Shown in pieces: positions 15,247-25,632 of a stretch of 64,000 nt of DNA. This stretch comes from Kribbella pittospori (lineage in GTDB: Bacteria; Actinomycetota; Actinomycetes; Propionibacteriales; Kribbellaceae), in the NCBI RefSeq assembly GCF_004331465.1, contig NZ_SJKB01000002.1, forward strand, positions 434,001 to 498,000, given 5' to 3'. The translations under genes and the position numbers were made by a program. The notes beneath the pieces are model-generated. The model was not told the DNA's origin, did not search any database, and saw only the letters and a list, made by a program, of their open reading frames with translations. The stretch's first letter is position 1. The number at the start of each line of letters is the position of its first letter.

Positions 15247-16683
15247 GTGAGCTCAACTCTCTCCGACCGGGGTGGTGGGGTGGGGAAGGAATTCCGTTCA
15301 GCGGCGCTGGTAGAAGAGCTGCAGGCCAGGAGCCGTGAGGTGGACCCGCTGGTCAACGCCATCTGCACGCCGAACACTGCCGCTCTCACCCATGCCGCCC
15401 AACTCGACACAGAGCGTGACGATGGGCGTGTCCGCGGCCCCCTGCACGGCGTACCGATTCTGGTCAAGGACAACATCGACACCGCCGACCTGCCGACCAC
15501 GGCCGGCTCGCTGGCGCTGGCCGATCAGCCGCCGCCACCGCAGGACGCGCCCCTGGTACGCCGACTGCGCGCGGCCGGCTGTGTCGTCCTCGGCAAGACC
15601 AACCTGAGCGAGTGGGCCAATTTCCGCGGCTCGTCGTCCTCATCCGGCTGGAGCGCGTACGGCGGCCTGACCCGTAACCCGTATGCGCTGAACCGCTCGG
15701 CCGGTGGCTCCTCGAGTGGATCCGGCGCAGCCGTGGCTGCCGGGCTGGCCGACTACGCGATCGGCACCGAGACCAACGGGTCGATCGTCTGCCCCGCCGC
15801 GCTGAACGGCATCGTCGGCCTGAAGCCCACGGTGGGCCTGGTCTCGCAGCAGGGCATCGTGCCGATCTCGCACTCGCAGGACACGGCTGGTCCGATGACC
15901 AGGACCGTGATCCAGGCCGCTGCCTTGCTGAGCGTGCTCACCGGCGGTGACACCGACTACACAGAGCACTGCCGCGGTGACGATCTCAGTGACCTGCGGA
16001 TCGGCGTACCGCGGGGACCGCTGTGGGGATACTCGACCGGTCTCGACGAGGTCAGCGAGCGGGCTCTGGAGATCCTGAGTCGTTGTGGTGCCACGCTGGT
16101 GGACCACTTGTCGCTGCCGACGCCCGGTGGCGAGGAGGACCAGTTGCAGGTGCTGGCCCATGAGCTGAAGGTCGATCTGGCCGCCTACCTGTCCACCCGC
16201 GTTCCCGGCGGTCCACGCACGCTGGACGATCTGATCGCATTCAACAAGGAGCATGCGGACGTCGAGCTGCGGTGGTTCGGTCAGGAGCTGTTCGAGCGGG
16301 CCGCGGAGACGGAGGGCCTGGGCTCCCCGATCTACGTCGCTTCCCGGCTGACCGCGCTGCGAGCCGGCCGCGACGGCATCGACAACCTGCTCCAGGACAA
16401 CCAGCTCGACGCCCTGGTCTCGCCGTCGTACTCGCCGGCCTGGGCGATCGACCTGGTGAACGGCGATCACGTGCTCGGCAGCTCGTCCTCGCATGCCGCG
16501 CTGGCCGGCTATCCGCTGCTCTCGGTGCCGTCCGGAACGGTCTCCGGACTGCCGGTCGGGATCACCTTCAGCGGTACCGGGCGGAGTGACGCCACGCTCA
16601 TTCGCTTGGCTCATGCGTTCGAAACGGCGAGAATCAAGGCAGACGGACCGTTTCCGACCCCGGAGTTAACCCAGTGGGTGTAG
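15247..16683 (+). CDS. Amidase (amidase-signature family)
   Basis: About 478 residues from a GTG at 15247; another GTG at 15196 would add 17. It carries the amidase-signature triad: catalytic Lys in 'GVPILVKDNIDTADLP', the cis-Ser in 'NRSAGGSSSGSGAAVAAG', and the nucleophilic Ser in 'IGTETNGSIVCPAALNGIVG'. The family hydrolyses amides or transfers ammonia. With no GatB or GatC near, this is probably a stand-alone amidase rather than GatA. The C-terminus overlaps the next gene by 10 bp, suggesting a four-gene plus-strand operon running to the FGGY kinase. Confidence 0.88.
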   Translation: MSSTLSDRGGGVGKEFRSAALVEELQARSREVDPLVNAICTPNTAALTHAAQLDTERDDGRVRGPLHGVPILVKDNIDTADLPTTAGSLALADQPPPPQDAPLVRRLRAAGCVVLGKTNLSEWANFRGSSSSSGWSAYGGLTRNPYALNRSAGGSSSGSGAAVAAGLADYAIGTETNGSIVCPAALNGIVGLKPTVGLVSQQGIVPISHSQDTAGPMTRTVIQAAALLSVLTGGDTDYTEHCRGDDLSDLRIGVPRGPLWGYSTGLDEVSERALEILSRCGATLVDHLSLPTPGGEEDQLQVLAHELKVDLAAYLSTRVPGGPRTLDDLIAFNKEHADVELRWFGQELFERAAETEGLGSPIYVASRLTALRAGRDGIDNLLQDNQLDALVSPSYSPAWAIDLVNGDHVLGSSSSHAALAGYPLLSVPSGTVSGLPVGITFSGTGRSDATLIRLAHAFETARIKADGPFPTPELTQWV

Positions 16684-17675
16684 ATCGTGTCAGGTGGGGC
16701 GTTGTTGCTACTGGCAACATCTCCACGTCGTTCACGAGGGACCTGAAGCTACTCGCCGACGACGCTGTGGTGACCTCTGTCTCATCGCGATCGCAGCAGA
16801 ACGCGGACCGGTTCGCGGCCGAGTTCGGCATCGAGCACGCGTACGACGACTACCGCCGGCTGATTGAATCCGGCACGGTCGACGTGATCTACATCGGTAC
16901 ACCGCACCCACAGCACTACGCGATCGCCCGCGCCGCACTGCAGGCCGGTATCGCGGTCCTGTGTGAGAAGCCGGTCACACTCACCGCCAAACAGGCCCAG
17001 GACCTGATCGCGGTCGCCACCGAGCACAACACGTTGTTCGCCGAGGCGATGTGGATGCGGACCAACCCCGTCATCCAGGCGATGTTCGCCGATCTGCACA
17101 GCGGCGTGATCGGCGAACCGCAGCAGGTCGTCGCGGACTTCGCATTCCACAAGCCGTCGCTGCCCGCACGCCTGCTCGACCCGGCGCTGGGCGGCGGTTC
17201 GCTGATGGACGGCGGCATCTACCCGATGACGTTCACCTACATGGCCCTCGGGCGACCCGCCGAAATCAAGGCGGTCGGCTCGCTCAACGACGACGGCATC
17301 GATCTGAACGTCGCCATGGCCTGGCGGTACGACTCAGGTGCGGTGGCCGCGATCACCTGCGGCCTGCGTTCACAGAACCCCTGGACAGCCTCGGTGAGTG
17401 GGCCCGAGGGCAGTCTGCAACTCCCACACCGCTTCCACCACCCGGAGTACTACGTGCGCAGTACGGCGTCCGGAGCGGAGCGGATCGACGTACCGACGCA
17501 TGGGCTTGGGTACCACTACGAGGCCGCCGCAGTGATGCAGGCGCTGCGCGATGGACTGGTTGAGGTCCCGTCGCTGCCGCATGCCGCCACGGTCGGGATC
17601 CTCGAACTCCTCGACGAGACACGGAGACAGATCGGGGTCCGTTACCCCGGTGACGACGACGACCTGAGTGGATGA
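16674..17675 (+). CDS. Gfo/Idh/MocA-family NAD(P)-dependent oxidoreductase
   Basis: A 333-residue dehydrogenase starting at a GTG that overlaps the amidase end. The N-terminal Rossmann domain begins '[19 protein letters not shown]', with the usual G-x-G-x-x-(G/S) loop. The catalytic '[15 protein letters not shown]' contains the conserved E-K-P. The C-terminal alpha/beta domain has '[19 protein letters not shown]', where D and Y positions bind substrate. It acts on a sugar, polyol or diol by family analogy. Position between an amidase and otsA gives little help on substrate. Confidence 0.85.
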   Translation: MGVDRVRWGVVATGNISTSFTRDLKLLADDAVVTSVSSRSQQNADRFAAEFGIEHAYDDYRRLIESGTVDVIYIGTPHPQHYAIARAALQAGIAVLCEKPVTLTAKQAQDLIAVATEHNTLFAEAMWMRTNPVIQAMFADLHSGVIGEPQQVVADFAFHKPSLPARLLDPALGGGSLMDGGIYPMTFTYMALGRPAEIKAVGSLNDDGIDLNVAMAWRYDSGAVAAITCGLRSQNPWTASVSGPEGSLQLPHRFHHPEYYVRSTASGAERIDVPTHGLGYHYEAAAVMQALRDGLVEVPSLPHAATVGILELLDETRRQIGVRYPGDDDDLSG

Positions 17676-19080
17676 ACTGAATATGCCGAACGGACGAAGT
17701 TCCTTCGTAGTGGTGGCCAACCGGCTGCCGGTCGACCGGATCGAGATGCCCGACGGCAGTACGGCGTGGCGGCGCAGCCCAGGTGGTCTCGTCACCGCCC
17801 TGGCCCCGGTGATGCAGCGGGCCCACGGTGCGTGGATCGGCTGGACCGGCAGCGCCGACGAGAAGGTCGACCCGTTCGAGAACGACGGCATGCACCTGGT
17901 CCCGGTGATGCTGTCGGCCGAGGACGTTCAGCTGTACTACGAGGGCTTCTCGAACGCTACGCTCTGGCCGCTGTACCACGACGTGATCGTGGCGCCGGAG
18001 TTCCATCGTGAGTGGTGGGAGTCGTACGTCGCGGTGAACCGGCGGTTCGCCGAGGCCGCGGCGGACGCCGCCGAGGACAATGCCGACGTCTGGGTGCACG
18101 ATTATCAGCTGCAGCTGGTTCCGGCGATGCTGCGCCGGCTGCGTCCGGACGTCCGGATCGGCTTCTTCCTGCACATTCCGTTCCCGCCGACCGAGCTGTT
18201 CGCGCAGATGCCGTGGCGGCGACAGATCCTGGACGGGCTGATGGGTGCGGATCTGGTCGGTTTCCAGAGGCCTGGGGCGGCGTCGAACTTCGCCCGCCTG
18301 GCCCGCAACCGGATGGGCCTGCGGACCCGCGGCGACCGCATCCACCTGCCGGACGACCGGATCGTCCGGGCCAAGGCGTTCCCGATCTCCATCGACGTCG
18401 GCGAGCTCGAACAGCTGGCCCGCCAGCCGGAGACCGAGCAGCGCGCCCGCGAGATCCGCAAGGAGGTCGGCGATCCGGCGCACATCCTGCTCGGAGTGGA
18501 CCGGCTCGACTACACCAAGGGCATCCGGCAACGGCTGCGTGCGTTCGGCGAACTGCTGGACGAGAAGCGCATCTCCGTCGACGACGCGGTGTTCGTCCAG
18601 GTGGCGACACCGTCGCGGGAGCGGGTCGAGCAGTACCGGGTACTGCGCGACGAGATCGAGCTGCTGGTCGGCCGGATCAACGGCGAGCACGGCCGGATCG
18701 GTACTCCGGCGATCAACTACCAGCACACGTCGTACTCGCGGACCGAGATGGCCGCGCTGTTCCGGGCCGCCGACGTGGCGGTGGTGACGCCGCTGCGCGA
18801 CGGCATGAACCTGGTCGCCAAGGAGTACGTCGCCTGCCGGTACGACGACACCGGCGCGCTGGTGCTGAGCGAGTTCGCCGGCGCCGCGGACGAGTTCCGG
18901 CAGGCGTTCCTGGTGAACCCGCACGACATCAACGGGATGAAGGACACCATCGTCGACGCGATGAACACCGACGACCGCCAGCTCGGCCGCCGGATGAAGG
19001 CGATGCGCAAGCACCTGGCCGCACACGACGTGAACGTCTGGGCCCAGTCCTTCCTGAAGGCGCTGCATGACGACGACTGA
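17668..19080 (+). CDS. otsA: Trehalose-6-phosphate synthase (UDP-/GDP-glucose dependent)
   Basis: A 470-residue GT20 glycosyltransferase that makes trehalose-6-phosphate from a nucleotide-glucose and glucose-6-phosphate. Hallmarks include '[11 protein letters not shown]' near the N-terminus, '[16 protein letters not shown]', '[15 protein letters not shown]' and '[16 protein letters not shown]'. The GTG at 17668 overlaps the preceding stop; an ATG at 17683 ('MPNGRSS') is also possible and would remove five residues. Its end overlaps the FGGY kinase by 14 bp. With otsB it completes the OtsAB route to trehalose, an osmoprotectant. Confidence 0.92.
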   Translation: MDELNMPNGRSSFVVVANRLPVDRIEMPDGSTAWRRSPGGLVTALAPVMQRAHGAWIGWTGSADEKVDPFENDGMHLVPVMLSAEDVQLYYEGFSNATLWPLYHDVIVAPEFHREWWESYVAVNRRFAEAAADAAEDNADVWVHDYQLQLVPAMLRRLRPDVRIGFFLHIPFPPTELFAQMPWRRQILDGLMGADLVGFQRPGAASNFARLARNRMGLRTRGDRIHLPDDRIVRAKAFPISIDVGELEQLARQPETEQRAREIRKEVGDPAHILLGVDRLDYTKGIRQRLRAFGELLDEKRISVDDAVFVQVATPSRERVEQYRVLRDEIELLVGRINGEHGRIGTPAINYQHTSYSRTEMAALFRAADVAVVTPLRDGMNLVAKEYVACRYDDTGALVLSEFAGAADEFRQAFLVNPHDINGMKDTIVDAMNTDDRQLGRRMKAMRKHLAAHDVNVWAQSFLKALHDDD

Positions 19081-20488
19081 CGGCCGGGTGCTCGCGCTCG
19101 ACCTCGGCACGTCGTCGTCGCGCGCCCTGGTACTGACGGCCGGCGACGCCACGCCGGTCCCGGGCGCACTGGCCCGGCACAAGATCTCCCCCACCTACGG
19201 CACCGGCGGCTCGGCGACGATCGACCTGCACGAGTACGTCGAGGGCCTGCTGGGCTGCCTGGACGAACTGCAGCAGAACGGGCACCTGGACGACATCGGT
19301 GCGATCGTGGTCTCGTCGCAGTGGCACTCGATCGTTGCCCTGGACAACAAGGGTGACGCGCTGACGCCGGTTGTCACCTGGGCGGACACGCGGTCGGTCC
19401 ACCTGGACCTGGGCTCGTCGTTCGACGAACACGCCTTCCACGCCCGCACCGGGTCCTGGCTGCACCGCCTCTACTGGACGCGGCGGATCCCTTGGCTGCT
19501 GTCCGAGGGATCCCCGGCCTGCTTCGCCGGTCTGCCCGATCTGGTGATCGAGCGCTTGACCGGCGAGCGGGTCACGTCGGTGTCGATCGCCTCCGGTACT
19601 GGGACCCTCGACCTCGCCACCGGCGAGTACGACGAGGAGGCGTTGGAGATCGCCGGAGTCAAGGCCGATCGGTTGCCGTCGATCGTGCCGACCGGCTGGA
19701 CCGCGCACTTGTCCGCCGAGTACGGACGCCGGTGGCCCGGGCTGGTCGGCGTACCGGTGCATCCGCCGACCGGCGACGGCGCCGCGTCGAACGTCGGGAC
19801 CGGTGGGTACGACGAGACGACCGCTGCGGTGACTGTGGGGACGTCGGCCGCGGTGCGGGTGGTGCATCCGATCGACGGTGCACCAGAGCTTCCGTGGGAG
19901 CTGTGGCGGTACCGCGTCGACGACAAGCGGGCAGTGACCGGGATGGCGTTCTCGGCCGCGGGGAACCTGCATGCGTGGCTGACCGGCGTACTGCAGTTGA
20001 CCTCGGACGAGCCGACCGGTGTGGAGATCGGAGGGTCGCGGGTGATCGCGATCCCGTTCCAGGCCGGGACCAGGCCGCCGGCGACGGTGCCGAGCGGATC
20101 CGGGGTGTACTTCGGTCTGTCCTTCGACGACACCGCGGAGGACCTGTTGGCCGCCTCGATGCAGGGCGCGTCGCTGGAGGTCGACCGCGGGCTGCGGCTG
20201 CTGGACTCGCTGTTCGGGCGTGAGCTGTCCGTCGTCCTCGGTGGCGGCGGCATCGACGCCTCTGCTTGGTGGCGCCGCTGCCTCACCGCGACCTTCGCCC
20301 GGCCCACCACGGTCTGCGCCGAAGCCGAGGTCGGCGCGCGCGGCGCTGCAGCCGTGGCGCTCGGCCTGTCACCACAGCCCGGCGGCGAACACCTCACACC
20401 GGTCAAGGCCGACGTCGATCGCGTCGCCGCGCTCCGTCCGCGCTACGAAGCGCTACGCGAGCTGGCAGTGCAGGCCTCGGCGCTCTAG
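19067..20488 (+). CDS. FGGY-family carbohydrate kinase (gluconokinase-like)
   Basis: A 473-residue ASKHA-fold sugar kinase. The ATPase phosphate-1 motif is '[16 protein letters not shown]'. The acidic catalytic segment is 'VTWADTRS' and the adenosine motif region is '[19 protein letters not shown]'. '[12 protein letters not shown]' resembles gluconokinases more than xylulokinase or glycerol kinase, but the substrate assignment is tentative. It overlaps otsA at the start, so it probably shares the operon. It overlaps the convergent D-Ala-D-Ala-ligase-like gene by 4 bp with no terminator between them. Confidence 0.82.
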   Translation: MTTTDGRVLALDLGTSSSRALVLTAGDATPVPGALARHKISPTYGTGGSATIDLHEYVEGLLGCLDELQQNGHLDDIGAIVVSSQWHSIVALDNKGDALTPVVTWADTRSVHLDLGSSFDEHAFHARTGSWLHRLYWTRRIPWLLSEGSPACFAGLPDLVIERLTGERVTSVSIASGTGTLDLATGEYDEEALEIAGVKADRLPSIVPTGWTAHLSAEYGRRWPGLVGVPVHPPTGDGAASNVGTGGYDETTAAVTVGTSAAVRVVHPIDGAPELPWELWRYRVDDKRAVTGMAFSAAGNLHAWLTGVLQLTSDEPTGVEIGGSRVIAIPFQAGTRPPATVPSGSGVYFGLSFDDTAEDLLAASMQGASLEVDRGLRLLDSLFGRELSVVLGGGGIDASAWWRRCLTATFARPTTVCAEAEVGARGAAAVALGLSPQPGGEHLTPVKADVDRVAALRPRYEALRELAVQASAL

Positions 20489-21483
20489 GTGGTGAGGATC
20501 TTCTCGGCCAGATCGGCGTAGCTCCAGCCGTGGGCAGCGGCCTCTCGCGGGACGAGGCTGACTGGAGCCAAGCCCGGCAGAGCGTTCACCTCCAGGCAGT
20601 ACGGGCTGCCAGACGCGTCGCAGCGGAAGTCCGCCCGAGAGTACGCCGGAGACCCGAGCGCGTCGTGAGCAGTGCGCGCCAACTCCTGCAGCCGGGCAGC
20701 GAAGTCCGGCGTCACCTCGGCCGGACAGATCTCCCGCACAGCCCCCGGCTGATACTTCGCCTCGTAGTCGAAGATCGCCGTGGACAGCTCGATCTCGACC
20801 ACCGGCAGGACCTGATCGCCGACGACACCGACGGTGAACTCACGGCCGGGCAGGAACGGCTCGACCAGGAGGTCGGTCCGCGGCGTGATCGCGGCGAGCT
20901 CCTCGAGGGTCCGGACCTGGCGGACATCGACGCTCGAGCCGTCCGCGATCGGCTTCACGACGACCGGACCGGCGTCCAGGAACTCCTTCACCCGATCCGG
21001 CAGCCCGACGCCCGGCCGGAGTACGACTCGCTCGGCGACCGGTACGCCGTACGCGCCGAGGAGCGCCTGGCAGCGGTCCTTCTGCCAGCTGAGCGCACAG
21101 GTCGCACTGCCCGCGCCGGTGAACGAGATGCGGGCCATCTCCAGCAGCGCCTGGACGTGACCGTCCTCGCTCCAGCCGCCGATCAGCCCCATGAAGACCC
21201 GGTCCGCCGCGCGCATCCGGCGCAGTACGTCGCCCCCGGTGAGAGCGCCGTACATCCGCTCCCGCCAGAGCGGCTGCTGGTCCATCGCAGGCGGTGTCTT
21301 CGGGATCGGGTACGACGTACCGTTCCCCTCCACCCGCTCCGCGAGCACCGGCTCGGCCGCGGCTGGGTCGATCACCGACACCTCGTGGCCGCGCTCGGTC
21401 AGCGCACCCGCCAAAGCCCAGCCACCGGACAGCGAGACGTCTCGCTCCGAGCTCTCACCACCACACAGCATCACCACACGCAT
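20485..21483 (-). CDS. D-alanine--D-alanine ligase family (ATP-grasp) protein
   Basis: A 332-residue ATP-grasp enzyme from the ATG at 21483, preceded by GAGGAGGGCGGCTC. 'MLCGGESSERDVSLSGG' is the Ddl N-terminus, 'VVVKPIADGSSVDVRQV' is the ATP-grasp loop, and 'YCLEVNALPGLAPVSLVPRE' is the metal-binding 'E-x-N-x-x-P-G' plus C-terminal signature. It joins two amino acids, D-Ala in canonical members. Some residues around 'FMGLIGGWSEDGH' differ from the canonical 'HG..GEDG', so this may be a second Ddl-like ligase with altered specificity. Confidence 0.8.
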   Translation of the reverse strand: MRVVMLCGGESSERDVSLSGGWALAGALTERGHEVSVIDPAAAEPVLAERVEGNGTSYPIPKTPPAMDQQPLWRERMYGALTGGDVLRRMRAADRVFMGLIGGWSEDGHVQALLEMARISFTGAGSATCALSWQKDRCQALLGAYGVPVAERVVLRPGVGLPDRVKEFLDAGPVVVKPIADGSSVDVRQVRTLEELAAITPRTDLLVEPFLPGREFTVGVVGDQVLPVVEIELSTAIFDYEAKYQPGAVREICPAEVTPDFAARLQELARTAHDALGSPAYSRADFRCDASGSPYCLEVNALPGLAPVSLVPREAAAHGWSYADLAEKILTT

Positions 21484-21583
21484 GAGCCGCCCTCCTCTGG
21501 GACAGTCTGACGCCCTCAACACCTCGGGAGTTGGGTGACCGCCGCCACTGACAGGATCCGGGCCTGCCTGGATCATGACGCGC

Positions 21584-21620
21584 ATGCTGCGCGAGATGAT
21601 TCCATGCTGAGAGAGATGAT
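21584..21620 (+). repeat. Imperfect duplication of the panD start region
   Basis: ATGCTGCGCGAGATGAT (21584-21600) and ATGCTGAGAGAGATGAT (21604-21620) are 15/17 identical and lie 20 bases apart. The first copy encodes MLREMIPC and stops at 21608-21610, overlapping the panD start codon region. The second copy is the true panD N-terminus [10 protein letters not shown]. Confidence 0.7.
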
Positions 21621-22026
21621 GCGGGCCAAGGTCCACCGGGCGACGGTGACGCAGGCGGACCTGCACTACGTCGGGTCGTGCACGCTGGACGCGGACCTGA
21701 TGGATGCCGCCGATCTGCTGGCCGGCGAGAAGGTGGACATCGTCGACATCACCAACGGTCAGCGGCTGTCGACGTACCTGATCGAAGGGCCGCGCGGGTC
21801 CGGGGTGGTGGGGATCAACGGGGCCGCCGCGCACCTGATCCATCCGGGCGATCTGGTCATCCTGATCGCCTACGGGATGTTCGACACCAGCGAGGCGAAG
21901 GTCTTCCAACCGAGCGTAGTCTTCGTGGACGAGCACAATGCGATCACCCGCATCGGCTCGGACCCCGCCGAGGCGCTGCCTGACACCGGCACGCTGCGGG
22001 GCGACCAACTGCACACCCCGCGCTGA
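21604..22026 (+). CDS. panD: Aspartate 1-decarboxylase
   Basis: A 140-residue pyruvoyl enzyme that makes beta-alanine from L-aspartate for pantothenate and CoA. The self-cleavage site is G24-S25 in '[20 protein letters not shown]'. '[20 protein letters not shown]' matches the family core. Alignment from memory with the mycobacterial enzyme places the start at MLREMM (21604). The start has a weak ribosome-binding site and is preceded by a near copy of its own first codons that forms a short upstream frame. A reinitiation mechanism is possible. The gene is followed 17 bp later by an aminopeptidase P. Confidence 0.9.
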   Translation: MLREMMRAKVHRATVTQADLHYVGSCTLDADLMDAADLLAGEKVDIVDITNGQRLSTYLIEGPRGSGVVGINGAAAHLIHPGDLVILIAYGMFDTSEAKVFQPSVVFVDEHNAITRIGSDPAEALPDTGTLRGDQLHTPR

Positions 22027-22043
22027 GACAGGACTGGTCCAGG

Positions 22044-23513
22044 ATGACCGAACCCGGCGAGACCACCGCTGACACCACCGCCGCCACGACCGGCGAAGCC
22101 GCACCGAAGACCGCGTCGCACGACAACGAGCCGAACCCGAAGCTGCGCGCGTTCATGAACTCGGGCTGGGCCGACTCGGAGCGACACGACGTGACGCTCA
22201 GCGATGTCGGTGTGTGGGCGTCCAAGCGGCGGGACGCGCTGTCGCAGGCGTTCCCGGGTGAGCGACTGGTCATCCCGGCCGGCACCTACAAGGTCCGTTC
22301 GAACGACACCGACTTCGTCTTCCGCCCGCACACCGACTACGTCTGGCTGGCGGGCGACCAGACCTCCGACGCCGTACTGGTGCTCGAGCCGAACGGCACC
22401 AGCGGCCACGACTCGGTGCTGTACTTCCGGCCCCGCGCGGACCGCAGCGAGGGCGAGGAGTTCTGGCGCGACCGGATGTACGGCGAGCTGTGGGCCGGCC
22501 GGCGTCCGTCGCTGACCGAGACCGCCAAGGAGTTCGGGGTCGAGACCCGGCACGTCGACCAGCTCGCGGACGCACTCAAGGGCGACGTACCCACCCGGGT
22601 CCGGCGGGGCGAGGACGAGTCGATCGCGTCGCTGCTGAGCGGCGCCCGGAGGGACGACCTCAAGGACAACGAGCTGGCCGCCACGCTGTCCGAGCTGCGG
22701 CTGGTCAAGGACCCGTTCGAGCTCGAGCAGCTCCGGGACGCGGTCGCGATCACGCACCGCGGCTTCTCCGACGTCCTCGCCGAGATGGACAAGGTCCGCG
22801 AGTACGGCGAACGCTGGATCGAGGGCACGTTCTTCCGCCGGGCCCGGGCCGAGGGCAACGATCTCGGCTACAGCTCGATCGCCGCGTCCGGACCGCACGC
22901 GACCACGCTGCACTGGATCGAGAACGACGGCACCGTCGACAACGGCACGATGATGCTGCTCGACATGGGCGTCGAGAACCGCCAGCTGTACACCGCCGAC
23001 ATCACCCGCACGCTGCCGGTGAACGGCGAGTTCACCCCGCGCCAGCGCGAGCTCTACCAACTGGTGCTGGACGCGCAGAACGCCGGCATCGCGGCGGTCA
23101 AGCCCGGTGCGCACTTCCGCGCCGCGCATGAGGCGGCGATGGAGGTCATCGTCCACGGCCTCGACGCGATGGGCCTGCTGCCAGTCTCGGCTGAGGAGGC
23201 GCTCGACCCGGAGAGCATGCTCTACCAGCGCTACACGCTGCACGGCGTCAGCCACATGCTCGGGCTGGACGTGCACGACTGCTCGGCGGCGCGGTCGGAG
23301 AAGTATCGCAAGGGCGAGCTGAAGACCGGCTACGTGCTGACGGTCGAGCCGGGCCTGTACTTCCAGGCCGACGACCTGACCGTGCCGGAGGACCTGCGCG
23401 GCATCGGCATCCGGATCGAGGACGACATCCTCGTCACCGACGACGGCGCCGAGAACCTCTCCGACGCAATGCCCCGCGACGTCGAGGGCATCCACAATTG
23501 GATGGCTTCCTAG
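22044..23513 (+). CDS. Aminopeptidase P family protein (Xaa-Pro aminopeptidase)
   Basis: A 489-residue pita-bread metallopeptidase that removes an N-terminal residue from X-Pro peptides. Residues ~1-240 are the N-terminal creatinase-like domain. The C-terminal domain shows the dinuclear metal ligands in order: 'LLDMGVENRQLYTADITR' (two Asp), 'HGVSHMLGLDVHD' (His), 'TVEPGLYF' (Glu) and 'GIRIEDDIL' (Glu). All five are intact. The N-terminal ~25 residues are Thr/Ala-rich and low complexity. It follows panD closely and ends just before a strong hairpin terminator. Confidence 0.9.
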   Translation: MTEPGETTADTTAATTGEAAPKTASHDNEPNPKLRAFMNSGWADSERHDVTLSDVGVWASKRRDALSQAFPGERLVIPAGTYKVRSNDTDFVFRPHTDYVWLAGDQTSDAVLVLEPNGTSGHDSVLYFRPRADRSEGEEFWRDRMYGELWAGRRPSLTETAKEFGVETRHVDQLADALKGDVPTRVRRGEDESIASLLSGARRDDLKDNELAATLSELRLVKDPFELEQLRDAVAITHRGFSDVLAEMDKVREYGERWIEGTFFRRARAEGNDLGYSSIAASGPHATTLHWIENDGTVDNGTMMLLDMGVENRQLYTADITRTLPVNGEFTPRQRELYQLVLDAQNAGIAAVKPGAHFRAAHEAAMEVIVHGLDAMGLLPVSAEEALDPESMLYQRYTLHGVSHMLGLDVHDCSAARSEKYRKGELKTGYVLTVEPGLYFQADDLTVPEDLRGIGIRIEDDILVTDDGAENLSDAMPRDVEGIHNWMAS

Positions 23514-23521
23514 AGAACAAC

Positions 23522-23559
23522 CGAAGGGGGCCGCACCGGGATCGGTGCGGCCCCCTTCG
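23522..23559. terminator. Bidirectional intrinsic terminator
   Basis: A perfect 17-bp inverted repeat: CGAAGGGGGCCGCACCG, a 4-base loop, and its complement ending CCCCCTTCG. It lies between the convergent aminopeptidase P and M13 peptidase genes, and its symmetry suits both strands. Confidence 0.85.
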
Positions 23560-23568
23560 CTTGTCTAC

Positions 23569-25503
23569 CTACCAGATCCGGACGCGCTCCTCCGGGGCGA
23601 GCCACATGCCGTCGCCTTCGGTGCTGTTGAAGGTCTGGTGGAACTGGTCGATGTTCTTCACCACCGCGTTGCAGCGGAACTCGGGCGGTGAGTGCGGGTC
23701 GATCGCGAGCCGCCGCGCAGCCTCTTCCGGCCGGGTCTTGGTCGACCAGGCGTGGGCCCAGGAGGTGAAGAACCGCTGCCCGTCGGCCTGCGAGGGCTCG
23801 GCGCCGTCGAGCGACAACTGGTAGGCGACGTACGCGATCGAGAGGCCGCCCAGGTCGCCGATGTTCTCGCCGAGGGTGAGCTTGCCGTTCACATGCTGCC
23901 CGGGCGTCTCGGCCGGCTCGAGGGCGTCGTACTGCGCGACGAGCTTGTCGGTGCGCTGCTCGAACGCGGTCCGGTCGTCGTCGGTCCACCAGTCGTTCAG
24001 GTTGCCGTCGCCGTCGTACCGCGAGCCCTGGTCGTCGAAACCGTGGCCGATCTCGTGCCCGATCACCGCGCCGATCGCGCCGTAGTTGACCGCGTCGTCG
24101 GCGTCGGCGTCGAAGAACGGCGGCTGCAGGATGCCGGCCGGGAAGACGATCTCGTTCATCGGCGGGTTGTAGTACGCGTTGACCGTCTGCGGCGTCATCT
24201 TCCACTCGGTCCGGTCCATCGGCTGACCGAGCTTGGCCAGGTCACGCGCGGTCTCCACCGCGACCGACCGGCGGACGTTGCCGAACAGGTCGGCCGGGTC
24301 GATCTCGAGCCCGCTGTAGTCCTTCCACTTGTCCGGGTAGCCGATCTTCGGCATGAACTTGCCGAGCTTGTCCAGCGCGCGCTGCCGGGTGTCCGCGCCC
24401 ATCCAGTCAAGCGTTTCGATCCGCTGCCGGTACGCCTCGACGAGGTTCTGCACGAGCTCGACCATCCGGGCCTTCGCGGCCGGCGGGAAATGCTCGGCGA
24501 CGTACAGCTGGCCGAGCGCCTCGCCCAGCGCCTGCTCGACCACACCGACGCCGCGCTTCCAACGCTCGCGCAGCTCCGGGGCACCGGTCAGAGTCGTGCC
24601 GTAGAAGGCGAAGTTCTCGTCGACGAACGCCCTGCTGAGCAACGGCGCCGCGCTGTGCACGATCCGCCAGCTGAGCCACTCCTTCCAGCGGTCCAGCCCG
24701 GCGTCCTGCACGGCCGCGGCGGCTCCGGTGAAGAAGTCCGGCTCGCGGACGACGACCTGCTCGAAGGCACTCTCCGGTACGCCGGCACCCGCCAGCCACA
24801 CCGACCAGTCGAACTCGGGGGCCAGTGCCTCGAGGCCGGACCGGTCGACCTTGTTGTAGGTCAGCGTGACGTCGCGGTTCTTCACCCGGTCCCAGTGGTG
24901 GCCGGCGATCCGCGTCTCCAGCTCCATGATCCGCTCGGCGGACCCGGCCGGGTCGGGCAGTCCGGCCAGCTCCAGCATCCGCGCGACATGCGCGACGTAC
25001 GCCGTCCGCTCGCCGGCGAAGTTGTCCTCGCGGTAGTACGACTCGTCGGGGAGGCTGAGTCCGCCCTGCATCAGGTACACGACGTACTCGTCGGACTTCT
25101 TCGCGTCCGCGTCGACCCAGTAGTGGAACAGACCCGGCACGCCCTGCAGCTCGAGTTGCCCGAGCGCCGACACCAGGCCGGGGACGTCCTCGATCGCACG
25201 GACCAGGGCCAGCTGCTCGGCGATCGGCTCGGCGCCGAGACGCTCGATCGTGTCCTCGTCCATGAAGCTGGCGTACAGGTCGCCGATCTTGCGCGCCTCG
25301 CTGCCGTCCGGGTGCCCGGCCGCGGCGGTCTTCTCGACGATCGCGCGGACGTCCTGCTCGGCGGTGTCCCACAGCGCGTGGAAGGCGCCGTAGATGGCCT
25401 TGTCCGCCGGAATCTCGTGCTCGGCCAGCCATTGCCCGTTCGCGTGCCGGTACAGATCGTCCTGCGGGCGCACCGTGCCGGAACTGTCGATCCCTGCTGT
25501 CAT
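23569..25503 (-). CDS. M13-family (neprilysin/PepO-like) zinc metallopeptidase
   Basis: A 644-residue peptidase from the ATG at 25503, with GGGGCAGGG upstream. The zinc site is H483-E-I-G-H487 in 'IGHEIGHGFDDQ'. The third ligand is E546 in 'GENIGDLGGLS'. The substrate-binding 'VNAYYNP' lies upstream. These are the three M13 hallmarks, and the N-terminal peptidase_M13_N domain fills residues ~10-400. No signal peptide is visible, so it is probably cytoplasmic and degrades oligopeptides. It is divergent from the secreted beta-propeller gene across 129 bp and convergent with the aminopeptidase, so two peptidases meet tail to tail. Confidence 0.93.
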   Translation of the reverse strand: MTAGIDSSGTVRPQDDLYRHANGQWLAEHEIPADKAIYGAFHALWDTAEQDVRAIVEKTAAAGHPDGSEARKIGDLYASFMDEDTIERLGAEPIAEQLALVRAIEDVPGLVSALGQLELQGVPGLFHYWVDADAKKSDEYVVYLMQGGLSLPDESYYREDNFAGERTAYVAHVARMLELAGLPDPAGSAERIMELETRIAGHHWDRVKNRDVTLTYNKVDRSGLEALAPEFDWSVWLAGAGVPESAFEQVVVREPDFFTGAAAAVQDAGLDRWKEWLSWRIVHSAAPLLSRAFVDENFAFYGTTLTGAPELRERWKRGVGVVEQALGEALGQLYVAEHFPPAAKARMVELVQNLVEAYRQRIETLDWMGADTRQRALDKLGKFMPKIGYPDKWKDYSGLEIDPADLFGNVRRSVAVETARDLAKLGQPMDRTEWKMTPQTVNAYYNPPMNEIVFPAGILQPPFFDADADDAVNYGAIGAVIGHEIGHGFDDQGSRYDGDGNLNDWWTDDDRTAFEQRTDKLVAQYDALEPAETPGQHVNGKLTLGENIGDLGGLSIAYVAYQLSLDGAEPSQADGQRFFTSWAHAWSTKTRPEEAARRLAIDPHSPPEFRCNAVVKNIDQFHQTFNSTEGDGMWLAPEERVRIW

Positions 25504-25632
25504 CCCTGCCCCTTGTTCCCGAAGTCGAGTTGCTGCCAGTGACAGTACCCGTTCGCACCGACCAGAATTTGAACCATCCACAGGGATGCGCCGTTGTCCC
25601 TGTAAAGGACATCGGATCAGGAGGGCCCGCCC

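Noticed and set aside
15247..16683. GatA subunit of the aspartyl/glutamyl-tRNA amidotransferase
   Set aside because: The amidase signature is shared, but no gatB or gatC lies nearby and the operon contains unrelated sugar genes.
17353..19194. Long minus-strand open frame opposite otsA
   Set aside because: otsA is unambiguous on the plus strand and the antisense product has no recognisable domain.
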